The notes under the pieces are model-generated. The model was not told the origin of the DNA. It ran no database searches and saw only the letters and a list, made by a program, of their open reading frames with translations. A DNA stretch of 64,000 bases from Myrica gale (Eukaryota > Streptophyta > Magnoliopsida > Fagales > Myricaceae). The DNA is taken from contig OZ005616.1 of the NCBI GenBank assembly GCA_963930655.1, positions 10,010,001 to 10,074,000 on the forward strand, given 5' to 3'. Positions 46,745 to 58,289 of the stretch are shown piece by piece (within the stretch, counting starts at the first letter, position 1; each line of letters opens with the position of its first letter). A program made the position numbers and the translations under genes.

Positions 46745-47273
46745 CCGTTGTATGTATATATATATATATATATAGTTTTTCCAGCTACGTAAAACCTACT
46801 CACTTACCTACAAATGAGAGGGGAAAGGGGGTTGTGTTACTTTCAACTTTTGGGGTTTTCTTTTGTTTATTTTGTGTTCTTCCTCCGGAAGAAGAAGGAA
46901 GAGCGAAAGAACGTTGTGTTGTTATTATCAACCTTTATCTATGCAGTTTAGTCAATGGGTTGTTGAGTTGACATTTAATTCGGATTACAAACTGGCTATC
47001 AGATGAAGGTCATGCAAGTCTTGTTTTAGATGTTTATTTAATATTTTATATTTCATTGCATACTGAGATACTCTTGACTACTGAGATAACCCTCATCTAA
47101 GGGAATATGTTTTTTTTCCTCTTTTTAGTCGGACTTGGCCTGTTTTTTGTACCGTTCTTTGGAATCGAGAATCAATACACTTAGCAGTTATTCAAAAAAG
47201 TCTTGTTTTAACTAGTAAATACTAATCCTAAAATTATTGGTTGAGACTCGTACAATAACACAATATGACATGC
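46745..47273. other. Intergenic, short AT repeats
   Basis: A short (TA)n tract at ~46753-46773, otherwise no feature recognised. Confidence 0.5.
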
Positions 47274-47282
47274 AACCAGCCA

Positions 47283-47824
47283 CGTGCGGAGGCAAGGGTG
47301 GGCGAAGAGAGGCCACCGCCCCGGTTAGCTCCCCAAAATTTTTTTTACGCCTAATTAATTTTTTATTTTTTTTACCAGGTCCACCTCCCTTGGCCCACTG
47401 AAAACTCAGCCAGCCCCCCTCAAAATGCTTGTGAATTAATGATGAAAATATTTCATCAACCCAAATGCTTGTGCAAATGCTAACATATGTTTCATTTATG
47501 TGTTTGTTTGTGAAAATGCTTGTAAAAATAATGAAAATGTTTCATTTATGTATTCTGTTTTATTAAAAATATATATAAATACTAAAAATATATAGAAATT
47601 AGTTGGTGTTTCGTTAATGTATTGAATAATAAAAATGTAATCTTTAGTGCTATTATCACTAATTTGTTGATGAATTTTTAGTGTTTATAGTAGGGTACAT
47701 ATATTTTAATATTTTTAATAAACTTTAATTTTTAATATTTTAATTTTAAATTTATACAATCATTTTTTTAAATCATTTTTCCTTAAACATTTAACTCGTT
47801 CGATTTCATCTCTGGCTACCCTTG
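47283..47824. mobile_element. Probable fourth non-autonomous hAT-type element
   Basis: The repeat AACCAGCCA flanks the interval exactly (47274-47282 and 47825-47833). The left end (CGTGCGGAGGCAAGGGTGGG) resembles the GGCGGAGCC ends of the other copies; the right end (CTCTGGCTACCCTTG) is weaker. The interior is AT-rich with internal repeats of AAAATGCTTGTG (47423-47525). About 540 bp. Confidence 0.5.
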
Positions 47825-48335
47825 AACCAGCCAACCATAGTTGGCGCTGCATACAAGCAGAAAAACAAGAAAGGAAAGGCAAAAGAATGAATATTATACC
47901 GGACAGTTGGCTGAATGTCAGTAAGAAGCAGACAGAGGATCCTAGTGTGAATACCGAAGCATCCGCTCTGGACACTGTTGTTGAAGAAATGTCTAGGACA
48001 GAGAATTAATTAGCCGCCATTCTCTACAGATTATAAGAGAAAATAGAGGACGAACACGTCATTTTTAGTCACACCTTTCAGTTTTTCATTGGCCGATCAG
48101 TGATGAGGTCACGTATATATTTCGACGACCCTGTACTTTTTTGATTTGACAACTGTTTTCTCCCAAGTTTTCCGGGGAGTCATTTGTTGTGTGCAATATA
48201 CGTGGAGAATGTTCCTTTGTGGTTTAGAAATAGTAGTTGATCGATCGTTAACAATTAACACTCCCCCGTTAATATTTACTTCAATTTCTACTGATCTGGA
48301 AACGAGTTGTTCAACAGCACCCTGCTGTAAACCTA

Positions 48336-48515
48336 GGGGCTGTTCGGCCTCATGATTTTGTTTGAATTCTCAGATTATAAAATATTCTACAACCAAACAT
48401 TATTTTTAATACTATATAAAAATAACTACAACACGCATATCAATAAAGTTAACCTCACATAAAAATTCTCAAAACATAAAAAATCTTCAAAATATAACAT
48501 AACCGAACAACACCC
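48336..48515. mobile_element. Small Tourist-like MITE
   Basis: It starts GGGGCTGTTCGG and ends CCGAACAACACCC, giving inverted ends of ~13 bp around a 180-bp AT-rich body. The flanking trinucleotides (CTA left, TAA right) are not identical, so the duplication is degraded or the ends are off by a base or two. Confidence 0.5.
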
Positions 48516-49960
48516 TAAATTTCTACCAATTAATATAGCAGAAGAGAAAACGACTTAATTTGGAGCACTCGTTATTGTTCTGTCATACATTATTATAATA
48601 AATCAGGCACACGCTTGTTAGTGTTACGTTTAGTTCTTCATAAAAGTTGGTGACAAAGGAATACAACTCAATGTATGCAAAAAAAAATAATTTAAAGATA
48701 AATTGTATAAAGCTATGTAAGTGACCGTTATGATTTAGAAAAATAAATTTAACGTTTTAAAATTGACCACATCATTCAATGAGTTAAGCAATGTTATTTT
48801 GACTACTTATCTCATTAAATGTTGTGATCAACTTTAAAACGTTAGATTTTTTTTTAAAATCACAATTTCCACTTTACATGACCACAAATTATTTTTGTAC
48901 ATGACTCATTCTCTATATATGCGTGCATACATGGTTTTCAAGTGGGATAAAGATTTCACCCAAAGATCCTTTTCAACCTTGTAATGTTTTGCATATATAT
49001 ATTGTATATATAAAACCCTAAGAGCTAGAAAAACTACTTATTTTATTCGTTTACCTTATTTGACCTTTTTAGTTCGCTTTAAAATTAACTCACTAGTTGT
49101 GATATTTTCTCACACTTATAAATTGACTACCCGACTTTTTGACAATTAATGTAGGATTAACTCGCAACAAGAACTTTGATTAATCCTTTTCAAAGAGACT
49201 GTGTATGAATACTTCATAAGATGGGAAAATATTGAAGTACTGTTAAAACAAAGTCAAGTTAAAGAGATGTAAGAGAGAAAGAGGAATATATCTTAACTGG
49301 GCATAATCGTCATTGGAACTAAAGGAGGATTAGCGGTTGGGTGGTGATTCTTGTAAACCTAACGAGGCGGAGACAAAGCATAATTTGATAAGGAAGTAAT
49401 GGAAGATTAGAAAAGAGAAAAAGGTTCGACCAGACAAGTGGGTAACTGAACCATGTGCGACCATGTGGTGGTTGGGCCTTTGTGGGTCCATTAATCCACT
49501 TCTCCAACCCTATTACCTTTTTTTTGTTGTTTTTTTAGGCCAACTCTATTACCTTTTATTTTCTATTCCTTGACAACGAAATTTGCAAGAACTTTCGGTC
49601 CCTTCATGATCTTCGGGCGACTGTCTTTCACGCCATTCACTCAGGGGCTTCGAATCATAGCACGTCCCACCTCCCCCCCGCGGCTCTTCTGTGGGTTAGC
49701 ATTCTCCCTATCTTTTTCTCTTTTTTTTTTTTTTATTCTTTCGTTTTCAATATAAACATAAAAGGGCTTACATTCTTTCGCAGATGATCCACAACATAAA
49801 GCAATTTGTGGAATGCAGTTTCTGACTTCTCCCACCCCTAGCGTGATTCCCACGCTCTCTACAGACAATGGCACATCTTTCTGATAAAGATAACACGCTT
49901 AATTAAATTATAAATAAAGCCATCGTTACAAAGTCTTAAATTCTCTCTGACCGTCCAATC
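48516..49960. other. Upstream region of the IBH1-like gene
   Basis: AT-rich DNA becoming pyrimidine-rich toward the gene (a ~16-C run near 49977-49990, then CT-rich tracts). Possible TATA-like sequences exist (e.g. ATTATAAATAAA near 49907), but none can be assigned with confidence. Confidence 0.5.
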
Positions 49961-50152
49961 CCAATCCCCCTGCTACCCCCCCCCCCCCCCTCTTCTCCCT
50001 CAAATCTTTATTTGCTTTCTCAATACTTGTAGCCAGTTCCTCTCTCTCCCGATCTCTCTCTCTCTGACAATCTCTGTGTCAGAGCCGAGTTTTGCCTTTT
50101 GTACTTGCAAGCAAGCGGACCCTCTGTGTCAGAAGGAAATCCCAATTCGCAA

Positions 50153-50206
50153 ATGGTCATCTGTTTCTCTCTCTTTCATCCCAAAAGGTCACTTCTGTCA
50201 GCGTGA
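50153..50206 (+). promoter_or_regulatory. Upstream ORF of 17 codons in the IBH1-like leader
   Basis: ATG at 50153 opens a 17-residue frame (MVICFSLFHPKRSLLSA) ending TGA at 50206, 86 bp before the main ATG and in another frame. If transcription starts upstream of it, as the CT-rich leader suggests, ribosomes would meet it first. This could lower translation of the main frame. The role is inferred. Confidence 0.5.
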
Positions 50207-50292
50207 GTTGTACTACTAGGATCAGGATCCCACCACTATCAAATTTCGTCTCTGTTTTAGCATTAGTATTAGGGATCTTCTTTGCACCCACC

Positions 50293-50754
50293 ATGACCCC
50301 AAAGGGTGTAACCCTAAAGTCCAACTCTCGAAAGATGAAATTTGCTCGCAGGTTTATCTGTACCCTCCTGCAAATGAGAAAGCCTAGACCAGTTTACTCT
50401 TCCATTGAGGAAGTCCGTGCACGCGGCCAGAGAATAAAGATCGCGGCATATTGGTCCATGGCCCATGCAGTTGGGTCAAGGAGGGCTTGGAGTCGGGCTC
50501 TTCTTTTCAAGCTTCGAAACCGAGCAAGGTACCAGACCATCATGAGGAGGAGGTCTCTGGGGTTGAAGACGAAAAGGGTCATTAAGAATGACACTCCAGG
50601 AGAACCAAGCCAAACCAAAAAGCTTAGACAGCTTGTGCCAGGAGGAAAAACCATGGATATGTCCAACTTGTTGGAGGAGACAGCTCACTATATAACATGT
50701 CTTGCCACCCAGGTTAAGGTCATGCAGACTCTAGCTGATCACTTTTCTAAATAA
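50293..50754 (+). CDS. Atypical bHLH transcription regulator, IBH1 / IBH1-like
   Basis: Single exon, 153 aa. The C-terminal half carries a helix-loop-helix (residues ~108-145) with the family signature LRQLVPGGKTMDMSNLLEET, then AHYITCLATQVKVMQ. Before it lies the conserved IBH1 block IKIAAYWSMA and W-SRALL (49-71). The basic region lacks the His-Glu-Arg residues needed for E-box binding, so it should act by binding other HLH proteins. Family knowledge: IBH1-type proteins repress cell elongation by blocking activating bHLHs downstream of brassinosteroid signals, and are themselves held off by PRE-type HLH proteins. The open frame extends 67 codons upstream without any ATG, so Met at 50293 is the start. 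Length matches Arabidopsis IBH1 (~156 aa). Confidence 0.5.
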   Translation: MTPKGVTLKSNSRKMKFARRFICTLLQMRKPRPVYSSIEEVRARGQRIKIAAYWSMAHAVGSRRAWSRALLFKLRNRARYQTIMRRRSLGLKTKRVIKNDTPGEPSQTKKLRQLVPGGKTMDMSNLLEETAHYITCLATQVKVMQTLADHFSK

Positions 50755-51367
50755 GCAAGATAAAAAAGTTTTCGACAGATGCGTGATAGGAAGGAAGGGG
50801 AAAGAGAAAAGTAGAAAAGGTATACAAGGATATAGGGATATAGGGAGTGGTAAGTATCTAGAGGTTATTTAACTGGTTTGACACGCATATATGTACAACT
50901 ACACATACATATCTGAAGACAATATTCATAAGTCAGAGACGTGAGAGCTCGTACGAACAATGGTTTTTCTTGATTGTACATATAAGATTGTCCGACTGGT
51001 AATTTGGGGATGACTAGAGTTATCTATAAATTACTTATACTTTTCTATCTGTTTGTGTTTATGGGTCTTTATTTGTCTATGTTTGTTTCTGTTGTGATAT
51101 ATATCATCATTGATCTTCAGTTTCTGAGCTAGTTCTTTTTTTTTTTCCTTTGTATTTTTCGGCATGAAGAAAGGATGTTTATGTTCTTACGATGCGTCAT
51201 ACTGTTATAGTAACGATTCAGGTGAAAATATTGGAGTATTTAAAGATATATGTAGCACCTGCACAGACAAGAAGCTGGAACGATCGATCAGAGACGTTCT
51301 GTTATTCTCTTCGTAAGGCTGGTGGCATAGGTAGATTGTACAGCCGCTCGGTAGTCCAAGCCACCGG
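50755..51367. other. 3' flank of the IBH1-like gene
   Basis: Probable 3'UTR and AT-rich downstream DNA; no further gene recognised. Confidence 0.5.
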
Positions 51368-51378
51368 CCGCGTGATAG

Positions 51379-51465
51379 GGGGAGGGATTGCCTCCAAAGA
51401 AGATCCCGTCCAGCCGTCCCTTTGGCTCTTCGGACGGGATCTTCTTTGGAGGCAATCCCGTCCCC
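51379..51465. mobile_element. 87-bp near-perfect hairpin element with 9-bp direct repeats
   Basis: The left arm (GGGATTGCCTCCAAAGAAGA then TCCCGTCC) pairs perfectly over 28 bp with the right arm, around a ~20-base loop (AGCCGTCCCTTTGGCTCTTC). Outer ends are GGGGA..TCCCC. It is bracketed by GCGTGATAG (51370-51378 and 51466-51474; the match extends to CCGCGTGATAG). The duplication length suggests a Mutator-type miniature element. It is GC-rich, unlike its surroundings, and a transcript would fold into a miRNA-precursor-like hairpin. Confidence 0.5.
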
Positions 51466-51474
51466 GCGTGATAG

Positions 51475-52934
51475 TGCCTGTTCAAGATGGTGGTTTAACA
51501 GTGGAAAATGGATCTATCAAGAGATAACTGTGCTTCTAGTAGAAACTTTCATGTCGAGACAGATGGTTTCCGTCCTTAGGGTTATCATACACGTTATGCT
51601 CCCCACAAATTAACTAAATACTTATCTGTTCCATGGCATTAGCAGTAGTCTTTTCAACCTTGTTCCATTTGACGTATGCATCTATAGAGCCCTTTCGGCT
51701 ATCACATTTTGGCATTTGTTGGAATTTGAAGTTAATTTAACAGCATTCTATCCGGAATGCAGGCCTGCATTTATCCGAAAAATGAGCAACCAGGACGTTG
51801 CCGCCGATATGTTAGAATATATACATCATTTTAGTTACCAATTAAATTTTCTTTGAGATGCGCCACTCCTCTTGACAGATTTCATTGTTAGATGGTGTCT
51901 ATATATGTCTGACCTCTTAGGGACTACCCAAGTGACTCCCATTTCGCCTCTTAACTGTTTCAGAGAAACAAAAACTTCGAACAGGCGAATAGCAGAGACA
52001 AGGAAAACTATTCCCTCCATTTGTTATTGTGAGACCGTCACAGGAATATTATTTGCTTCGCACAGGCATAACGATAGCTCGTTGCACATGGTAGGCCCAC
52101 CACCGTTTCTCTAGTACTGATGAGAGAAACGTCTGATAAACTATCATCCACCACGCATAATTGGATGGACTGAAAATATCTCCTACATTAATTTGAGTTA
52201 GAGAAAGAAATAAGTCGTTAACAATTGCTACTGTTTGTTGTAGTTTTTGTTATTAGCTAGTATGCATGTTTTTTTATTTTGTTTTGATTATTAATTATTA
52301 TTAGTGGTCCTGTTGTTGTACTTGATGTTAAGCACATCTGTCGGCACATAAGCTGGTTTTATCTATTTGAACTGTAACTGCAGAAGCATATATATATTTT
52401 GCTGGATTTTATATAGGAAAAAACCCAGTACTCGACCCTAATCCCACCGAAGCCAATGGAAGAGCTGACAAAATTCGTGTATTTTAGTTCCTCGAAAGCA
52501 ACACGTTCCGTTGTAGTAGTACTATTTAAGATGTTTCACCAATTTGTTGACTTCACCCCTTTTTTTTTTTTTATCATATACCCATGACCTAGCCTTCATC
52601 TCATTGGGGTGCGAGGACAGCGGTCAAAACCTAGCTGATCATGAGCGAGCTTTAAACACTTGCACATGGCTTGCCAATTAATTGGATGAAATCAAGCTAC
52701 GTTTATATGAGACAAAAAGGGGATAAGCTCAAGCTTATTTTCGATCGACCTCATGAAGTTCTTTATAATGTATAGTGTTAATAATTGATTGTAAAGTCCA
52801 TAAGTCGAGTTACAGATATACAGGCACCCGCATTCACTCTTAATTACCTTCTGTTGAAGCTCTTAAGAGCATCGAATGAATCTAGAACTGATATAGTCTA
52901 TATAGTCACTTGCATTGAAAAAGGGCACTATGGT
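51475..52934. other. Intergenic, no gene recognised
   Basis: AT-rich sequence with only short frames and simple T runs. Nothing supportable. Confidence 0.5.
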
Positions 52935-53639
52935 CACTACAACAAAAAGAGCCTATAATGACCAAAAAAAATTTGACCATATTGCGTTGGTCACCATAAA
53001 CCGGGTTGTAGTGGCCAACAATAATTTCTCGTCATCAAGCTGTTTGTGGTCACAAATTTTTTTTTGGTCAATGAGAATGGTCATAAAAAATCTCAATTTC
53101 CCCCACTTTACTTTATTATATTGTCCAATTTTGTAGTCTCAAATACTCTAACTATTTTATGAAGACATTTAGCTAATTATCCACCAAAAAATTGGTCAAA
53201 ATTTGAATTTTATATTTCAACCGAAATTCTATCAAACACTTTGTAGCTTGATTACTTTCAATGACGACAGATTCTCCATAGTCACAACTGACTAAAAATA
53301 GACATTCAATAAATTCATGTTTTTCTGGGTCGACCTTATTAAAAAAAGTCTACAGTAACCAAAATATGATCGACCATATTGCGTTGGTCACCATAAACCG
53401 GGCTATACTGACCAAAATATATTTCTCGTCATCATGTTGTTTGTGGTCACGAAATGATTTATGTTCAATAAGAATGGTCATAAAAAGTCGTAATTTTCAC
53501 CACTTTACTCTATATTATTGTCCAATTTTGTAGTCTCAAACACTATCACTATTTTGTGATGACATTTAGCTAATTATCCACCAAAATATTGGTCAACATA
53601 CATTTTAGTAGTCTCAAATACTCTGATTATTTTGTGACG

Positions 53640-54260
53640 ACTTTATTAGGGAAGACCCAATTTTGTCACTAAAACTATTTCTTTTGCGCCAAAATATTGT
53701 TTCGTCACTAAATTTTTAAAACAAACGATTCTTGTGACGAAATTCCTTTTTCGTTGTAAAAAGTGTTATCGCGGCGAACATAATTGCGTAGCTGAAAATG
53801 CCTCTCCTGCGACGAAACCGCTAAAGCTTAAAACAAATATTTTTAGCGACGAAATTATAGTTACGTCGCAAAAAGTGTTATCACGACGAACATAAATTGT
53901 GCAACTGAAAATGCATCTCTTGCCACGCAAATATTGTGTCGTCGCTAAAGCTTAAAACAAATATTTTTAGCGACGAACATAATTGCGTAGCTAAATATGC
54001 CTCTCCTACGACGAAAATTTTGTTTCGTCGTTAGAGCTTAAAACAAATATTTTTAACAACGAAATTCTAGTTTTATCGCAAAAAGTGTTGTCGCGTTGAA
54101 CATAATTGCGTAGCTAAAAATGCCTCTCGTGCAACGAAAATATTGTTTCGTCACTAAAGCTTAAAACAAATATCTTTAGGGATGAAGTTCTACATTCGTG
54201 GCAAAAAGTGTTATTGCGACGAACCCAATTGCGTCGCTAAAAATGTATCTTTTAAAATTT
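53640..54260. repeat. Array of ~125-bp units with GCGACGAA / TTCGTCGC motifs
   Basis: About five degenerate units. AGCTTAAAACAAATATTTTT occurs at ~53827, 53950, 54029 and 54159 (the last with one base changed), each followed by a GACGAAATT..GCAAAAAGTGTT block; one unit is shortened to ~79 bp. The motif resembles the subterminal array of a second CACTA family, so this may be a nested remnant. Confidence 0.5.
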
Positions 54261-56939
54261 AAAAGTTTGTTGTTAAAATATATCACTAATAGAGAATATA
54301 TGCAACTATATAAATCTTATGGCTATATATGTGATTATGTTATTTAAACAATTTTGTCTTGGAGGAGAATTTCGGTATTTTTTGCATGTTTTCCATCTAG
54401 TTTGACACCAAATAAAACAAAGGGCAAGAATTGATCATGTTCAAAACACAAAGGGCGCAAATCATCGTTTTTAAACTTGGGAGAACGATATTGATTTTGG
54501 CCTATGATTAGGGGTGTACTTTGACATTACCCCAAAGTAAAAAAGATACAAAAAAAACTTATAATTACAAATATATGAAATGTGACAATCTTTAAAAATA
54601 CAAATTCAAAATAGAAAGAAATATCATAAAATAAAGAAAAGTAGTTATGTATGATCAAAATAGTTTCATATTGTTATTTTTTCTTTAGTTTCATAACAAT
54701 TCATACATTATGTGTATGATTAAAATAGTTCCTTAGTGCATAATAAGAGTCTTAGTAGTTTAGTTAGTTAATAAGTTCTTAATCAAGGAGCATGTTATAC
54801 AGATTTGCTAATATCAGTAGTAGCATAAATAATGCTGGCATCAATTTATCTCTCACATGATCAATATCATCTGACTTTACAAACAAATCTTAAGGTTCAC
54901 TTCTCCCTCAATTTTATTTATTATATCTTTAATTAAAGTATAATAACAAAATAGCAAATATAATTGCAATAAATACAATTGTCATACGATCTATATACGA
55001 GTGCTTCAGTGTATTGATATTTTTCAAAATTTGTCACAAAAAATAATAATTTTTCCCGAATGCGTTGAAAAATGTATCACCTCCCCCGCAATTTAGCGAC
55101 CCCCAAATTTTTCACAAATTTAAGAACACGCGCGCACCATTTTATCCAGGGTTTTAATCGTTCCCACTAACCCACTTTTTTTTGCTTGCTAAAGTTCCCA
55201 CTAACCCACTTACTTATCCATTCTTTCTCTTCGACTCTTCTCTGCCGATCCGTCTCTTGCTCTCACCGCTTGGAGACTTTGTTGCTTGGCACCGGTGAAA
55301 GGAGCCCAACTCCCGCTCTACCACGTTCTCAACGTCATCTCCCTTTCCCTATTCTTTGCATTAATTTTTCATTTCAAATTTCACGCCAATGATTTTTAAT
55401 TTTCTGTACTATTACGGTTTCAATCGGCGCCAAAGATTTAGGGCTTTTGCTAATATCGCTTAATCAACGGTAAGTCATCTTTCATCTCGCAGATTCACTG
55501 ATTGTTGATGTTAAACCGAAGCTGTTTACAGTGAGAAAATGATCTGTTCTGGTCATTGTACAGTAGCCATTATCATTCATTTCTAATAAAAGTTTGTTCC
55601 CATTTATAAATGTGCAGACCACTCTCGTTGCACGCCTCTATATATTCTGCGTGCTGGAAATTTCTTCTGTCTCTCTTCCGCCTCATCACAAACCATAACT
55701 CACAAAAGCTCTGGAGGTCAGTGTCTTCCTTATCTATTTTTGTGATCATTTCTAGGGTTTATTGTCCCTATCCATTTATGTACTGTCTTGTTTGGCAGCT
55801 AAGAAAATCAAGGAGAGGAAAATTTTTGAACATTTTAGGTTGTGGGTTGTGAAATGAAAAGAAGCTCAACCAGGGCAATGCTTTTATTCGGTTCCAACAT
55901 TGACTTCTAGATTTATATTCTTAGTTTGCAATGTTATAAAGTTTTGAAATTCTAATGTTACTAGCTTTTAGCAGTTTATCCAGAAAGAACTAAAACGGTC
56001 ATTGTTTATTGCACAATTAGAATTTATTAATATTTTATTTTTGCCTACAATCTTGACCTAGTTGGTATTGAACTTGTATTGAACTTGAAGCTTGTGCTTT
56101 TAGGTATTGGGTATATTGATTTGATTTTTAATAATACGCATGAATATTTGTATGATATGACATGAAAATTTGAACAAGATTATGCTTGACCCTACTCAAT
56201 TGGCTCTCATTTATTTGTGATTTGAGGACCATTTCGTACCCTTGTTTGGAGTTAGTGATATATCATTCTAAGAGTAGAGGTCAAAACTTAATACTTGACG
56301 AGATATTGGCAGGTACTTTTCTTAAGATATCTGGAAGCTTTTTTATGTACTTTGGATACTTGAATTTGATTAAACTCTATGGAACTTGCTTCTATTAATG
56401 TCATTGGCAGATTTTGCAATTCTTAGCGCTTGATTGTGAATCTATTTGCATTGGCTTGGAGTTTTATGCCACTTTATTGCTTTCACGAGTTAGTGATTAT
56501 GTTTGCTTATGCTGCAGGAAGGTCAATCTCCTCCTGGTGCAGCCCCCCATCATGCTACTTTAACTATTGTGAATGATGCTACAACTATTTTTGCCTTGTA
56601 GTCTTGTTTCATTTTGTTAGTGGTTTTGGATTTACAGACCTTTGTACAATCTTTATGTTTTGGATTTCTGTAGAACTTTGCTATATTGTATTGCATTTGT
56701 GTATTCAGAATGTTTTCATATTTAAAGAGAGCCAATGTTGGTATTGTGATATTCTTATTATGGGTATAAATTATGCTACAATTTGGATTTTTGCTATGGA
56801 TCAAATTAAGAAAGATATTGAATGGTTTTTATTATTAATTACAAATTATTATTTTTTGCAAAAAATTCTATATCACAAAAAAAAAAGATTGGTTACAATT
56901 ACTTTATTGCAAAATAGTAGTGGTCACGACAATATTGTT
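54261..56939. other. Interior of the CACTA element, no gene recognised
   Basis: Contains a decayed MITE-like arm at ~54360-54535 (ending GTACTTTGACATTACCCC), a pyrimidine-rich promoter-like stretch at 55080-55380 and AT-rich sequence. Short frames exist, but none matches a transposase domain I know. Confidence 0.5.
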
Positions 56940-57416
56940 AGTAACTATTTAAAAATTGTCACGTGAAAGTAAAATAGAACGAGATTAGTCAACTGTTAAT
57001 AGTGACCACATAAGACGACTGCACCGAATGTTGTTAGTGGTGACCATGTGATGTTAGTGATTACTATTTACATAATGAAGAGGAAAAAACATATAAGAGT
57101 GACCACGTAAGACAACTGGACAGAACTTTGTTAGGAGTGACCAAATGTATGTTGTGGCAACTATTCACATATCGACAAAATTAGGGGTAAAAAAAAGTCT
57201 AATGACAAAAGATTATGTTGTTAAGTGACCACTTTCTTCGAAAGAAATCAAATAAATATCGACGCTATCATTTTGGGTCCATACAAAGTTTTCTAGTCGG
57301 AGAAAAAATGACAAACGTTTGATCACTAAATTTAGTCCACCTATTAACTGTAACGACCAGAAACAGTTTTTAAGTGACCCATGTTCTGGTCATTATAGGG
57401 ACTTTTTGTTGTAGTT

Positions 57417-58008
57417 TTATAAGTATTTTGATACCTCTATATAAAATTGAGTTACGTCTTCAACTGTTTCTGAAGTGTTTTGCCTTTCTGATTGAACAAA
57501 CAGGCCCTCAAACTTCGTGTTTGAGCTTCTTTATTAACTAAATATATTAGATATCCAAGCGGCTTAGGCCGGAGCTATGCTTCTGACTGTTCACTTGGCT
57601 AGAAATTAACTAGCTTCCTATGAACTGACAATTATGGGACATTTCGCTGCACTTTAAACATGATAGAGAGCAGGCCATGAAGGGTTGTCATTCCAACGTG
57701 GCTATGGCCTTGGCCGAGCCTATTCTGCTCACCATGCATCGCCTGCGCTTACTGAGCCTCAGATCAAATACTTTGAATTGGACATGTGGGCTCATCAGAG
57801 TTTGAGCCTGTACATGGTGATCTTCAGCATATATATACAGTTCAGACATTTCTACTTCATTTCGTTTAGCATCGAGATTAACAATATTTCTAACTTACAC
57901 TTACCATGTAAATGTCGTACAAAATACTTGAAAGAAGAAGAAATTGGAACAGTTCAAAAACTATAAATAGAACTCAATCACGGATCAAATGCATACAAAA
58001 ATTTATTG
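57417..58008. other. Intergenic, no gene recognised
   Basis: A stretch near 57680-57810 has less AT-rich, coding-like text (FQRGYGLGRAYSAHHASPAL) but no start, splice context or family match. Confidence 0.5.
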
Positions 58009-58289
58009 TGTTAGAGAATATAATTCAAATAATAAAATTTTTCTCTTCCTACCAGCTTAAGCTTTTGGGATTAGTGTTAGATTCACAAGGTATCAAAGCC
58101 AAGGTCATGAGTTCAATACCCGACTCCGCACTTCACCCCAATTTTAATTAAATATTAAACGTGTTGGGCCTCCCAATTAAAGGAGAGTCCAACCCATACG
58201 TGAAAGAAAGTGTTAGAGAATATAATTCAAATAATAAAATCTTCTTCTTCCTACCAACCTAAGCTTTTGGGATGAGTGATAGATTCACA
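58009..58289 (+). mobile_element. Very small TRIM-like retrotransposon
   Basis: Two 79-bp direct repeats (58009-58087 and 58211-58289), both TGTTAG..TTCACA, flank a 123-bp interior. Directly after the left one, AGGTATCAAAGCC (58088-58100) is the initiator-tRNA primer site with two changes. Before the right one, GTGAAAGAAAG is a purine tract. Total 281 bp. No clear 5-bp duplication (TATTG against AACTG). Confidence 0.5.

Larger units (their letters stand above)
52935..57416. mobile_element. Non-autonomous CACTA (En/Spm) element, 4.5 kb
   Basis: The left end CACTACAACAAAAAG..CTATAATGACCA (52935 on) is matched in inverse at the right end, TGGTCATTATAGGG..CTTTTTGTTGTAGT (to 57415). The expected last base G is T. 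Both subterminal regions are filled with TGGTCAC / GTGACCA motifs (52950-53640 and 56940-57400). The left one contains a ~280-bp unit duplicated at 397-bp spacing. No TNP2-like transposase is recognisable inside and no matching 3-bp target duplication was found (GGT against TTT). Confidence 0.5.

Noticed and set aside
50092-50292. 67-codon upstream extension of the IBH1-like frame
   Set aside because: It would need a TTG start and has no ATG. The sequence is pyrimidine-rich leader and the family begins near the Met at 50293.
53640-54260. Regularly repeated units, considered as a CRISPR array
   Set aside because: Units are ~125 bp, degenerate, without unique spacers, in a plant transposon; this is a subterminal repeat array.
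57685-57810. Coding-like stretch (FQRGYGLGRAYSAHHASPAL)
   Set aside because: No splice sites, start or homologous family recognised; left as intergenic.
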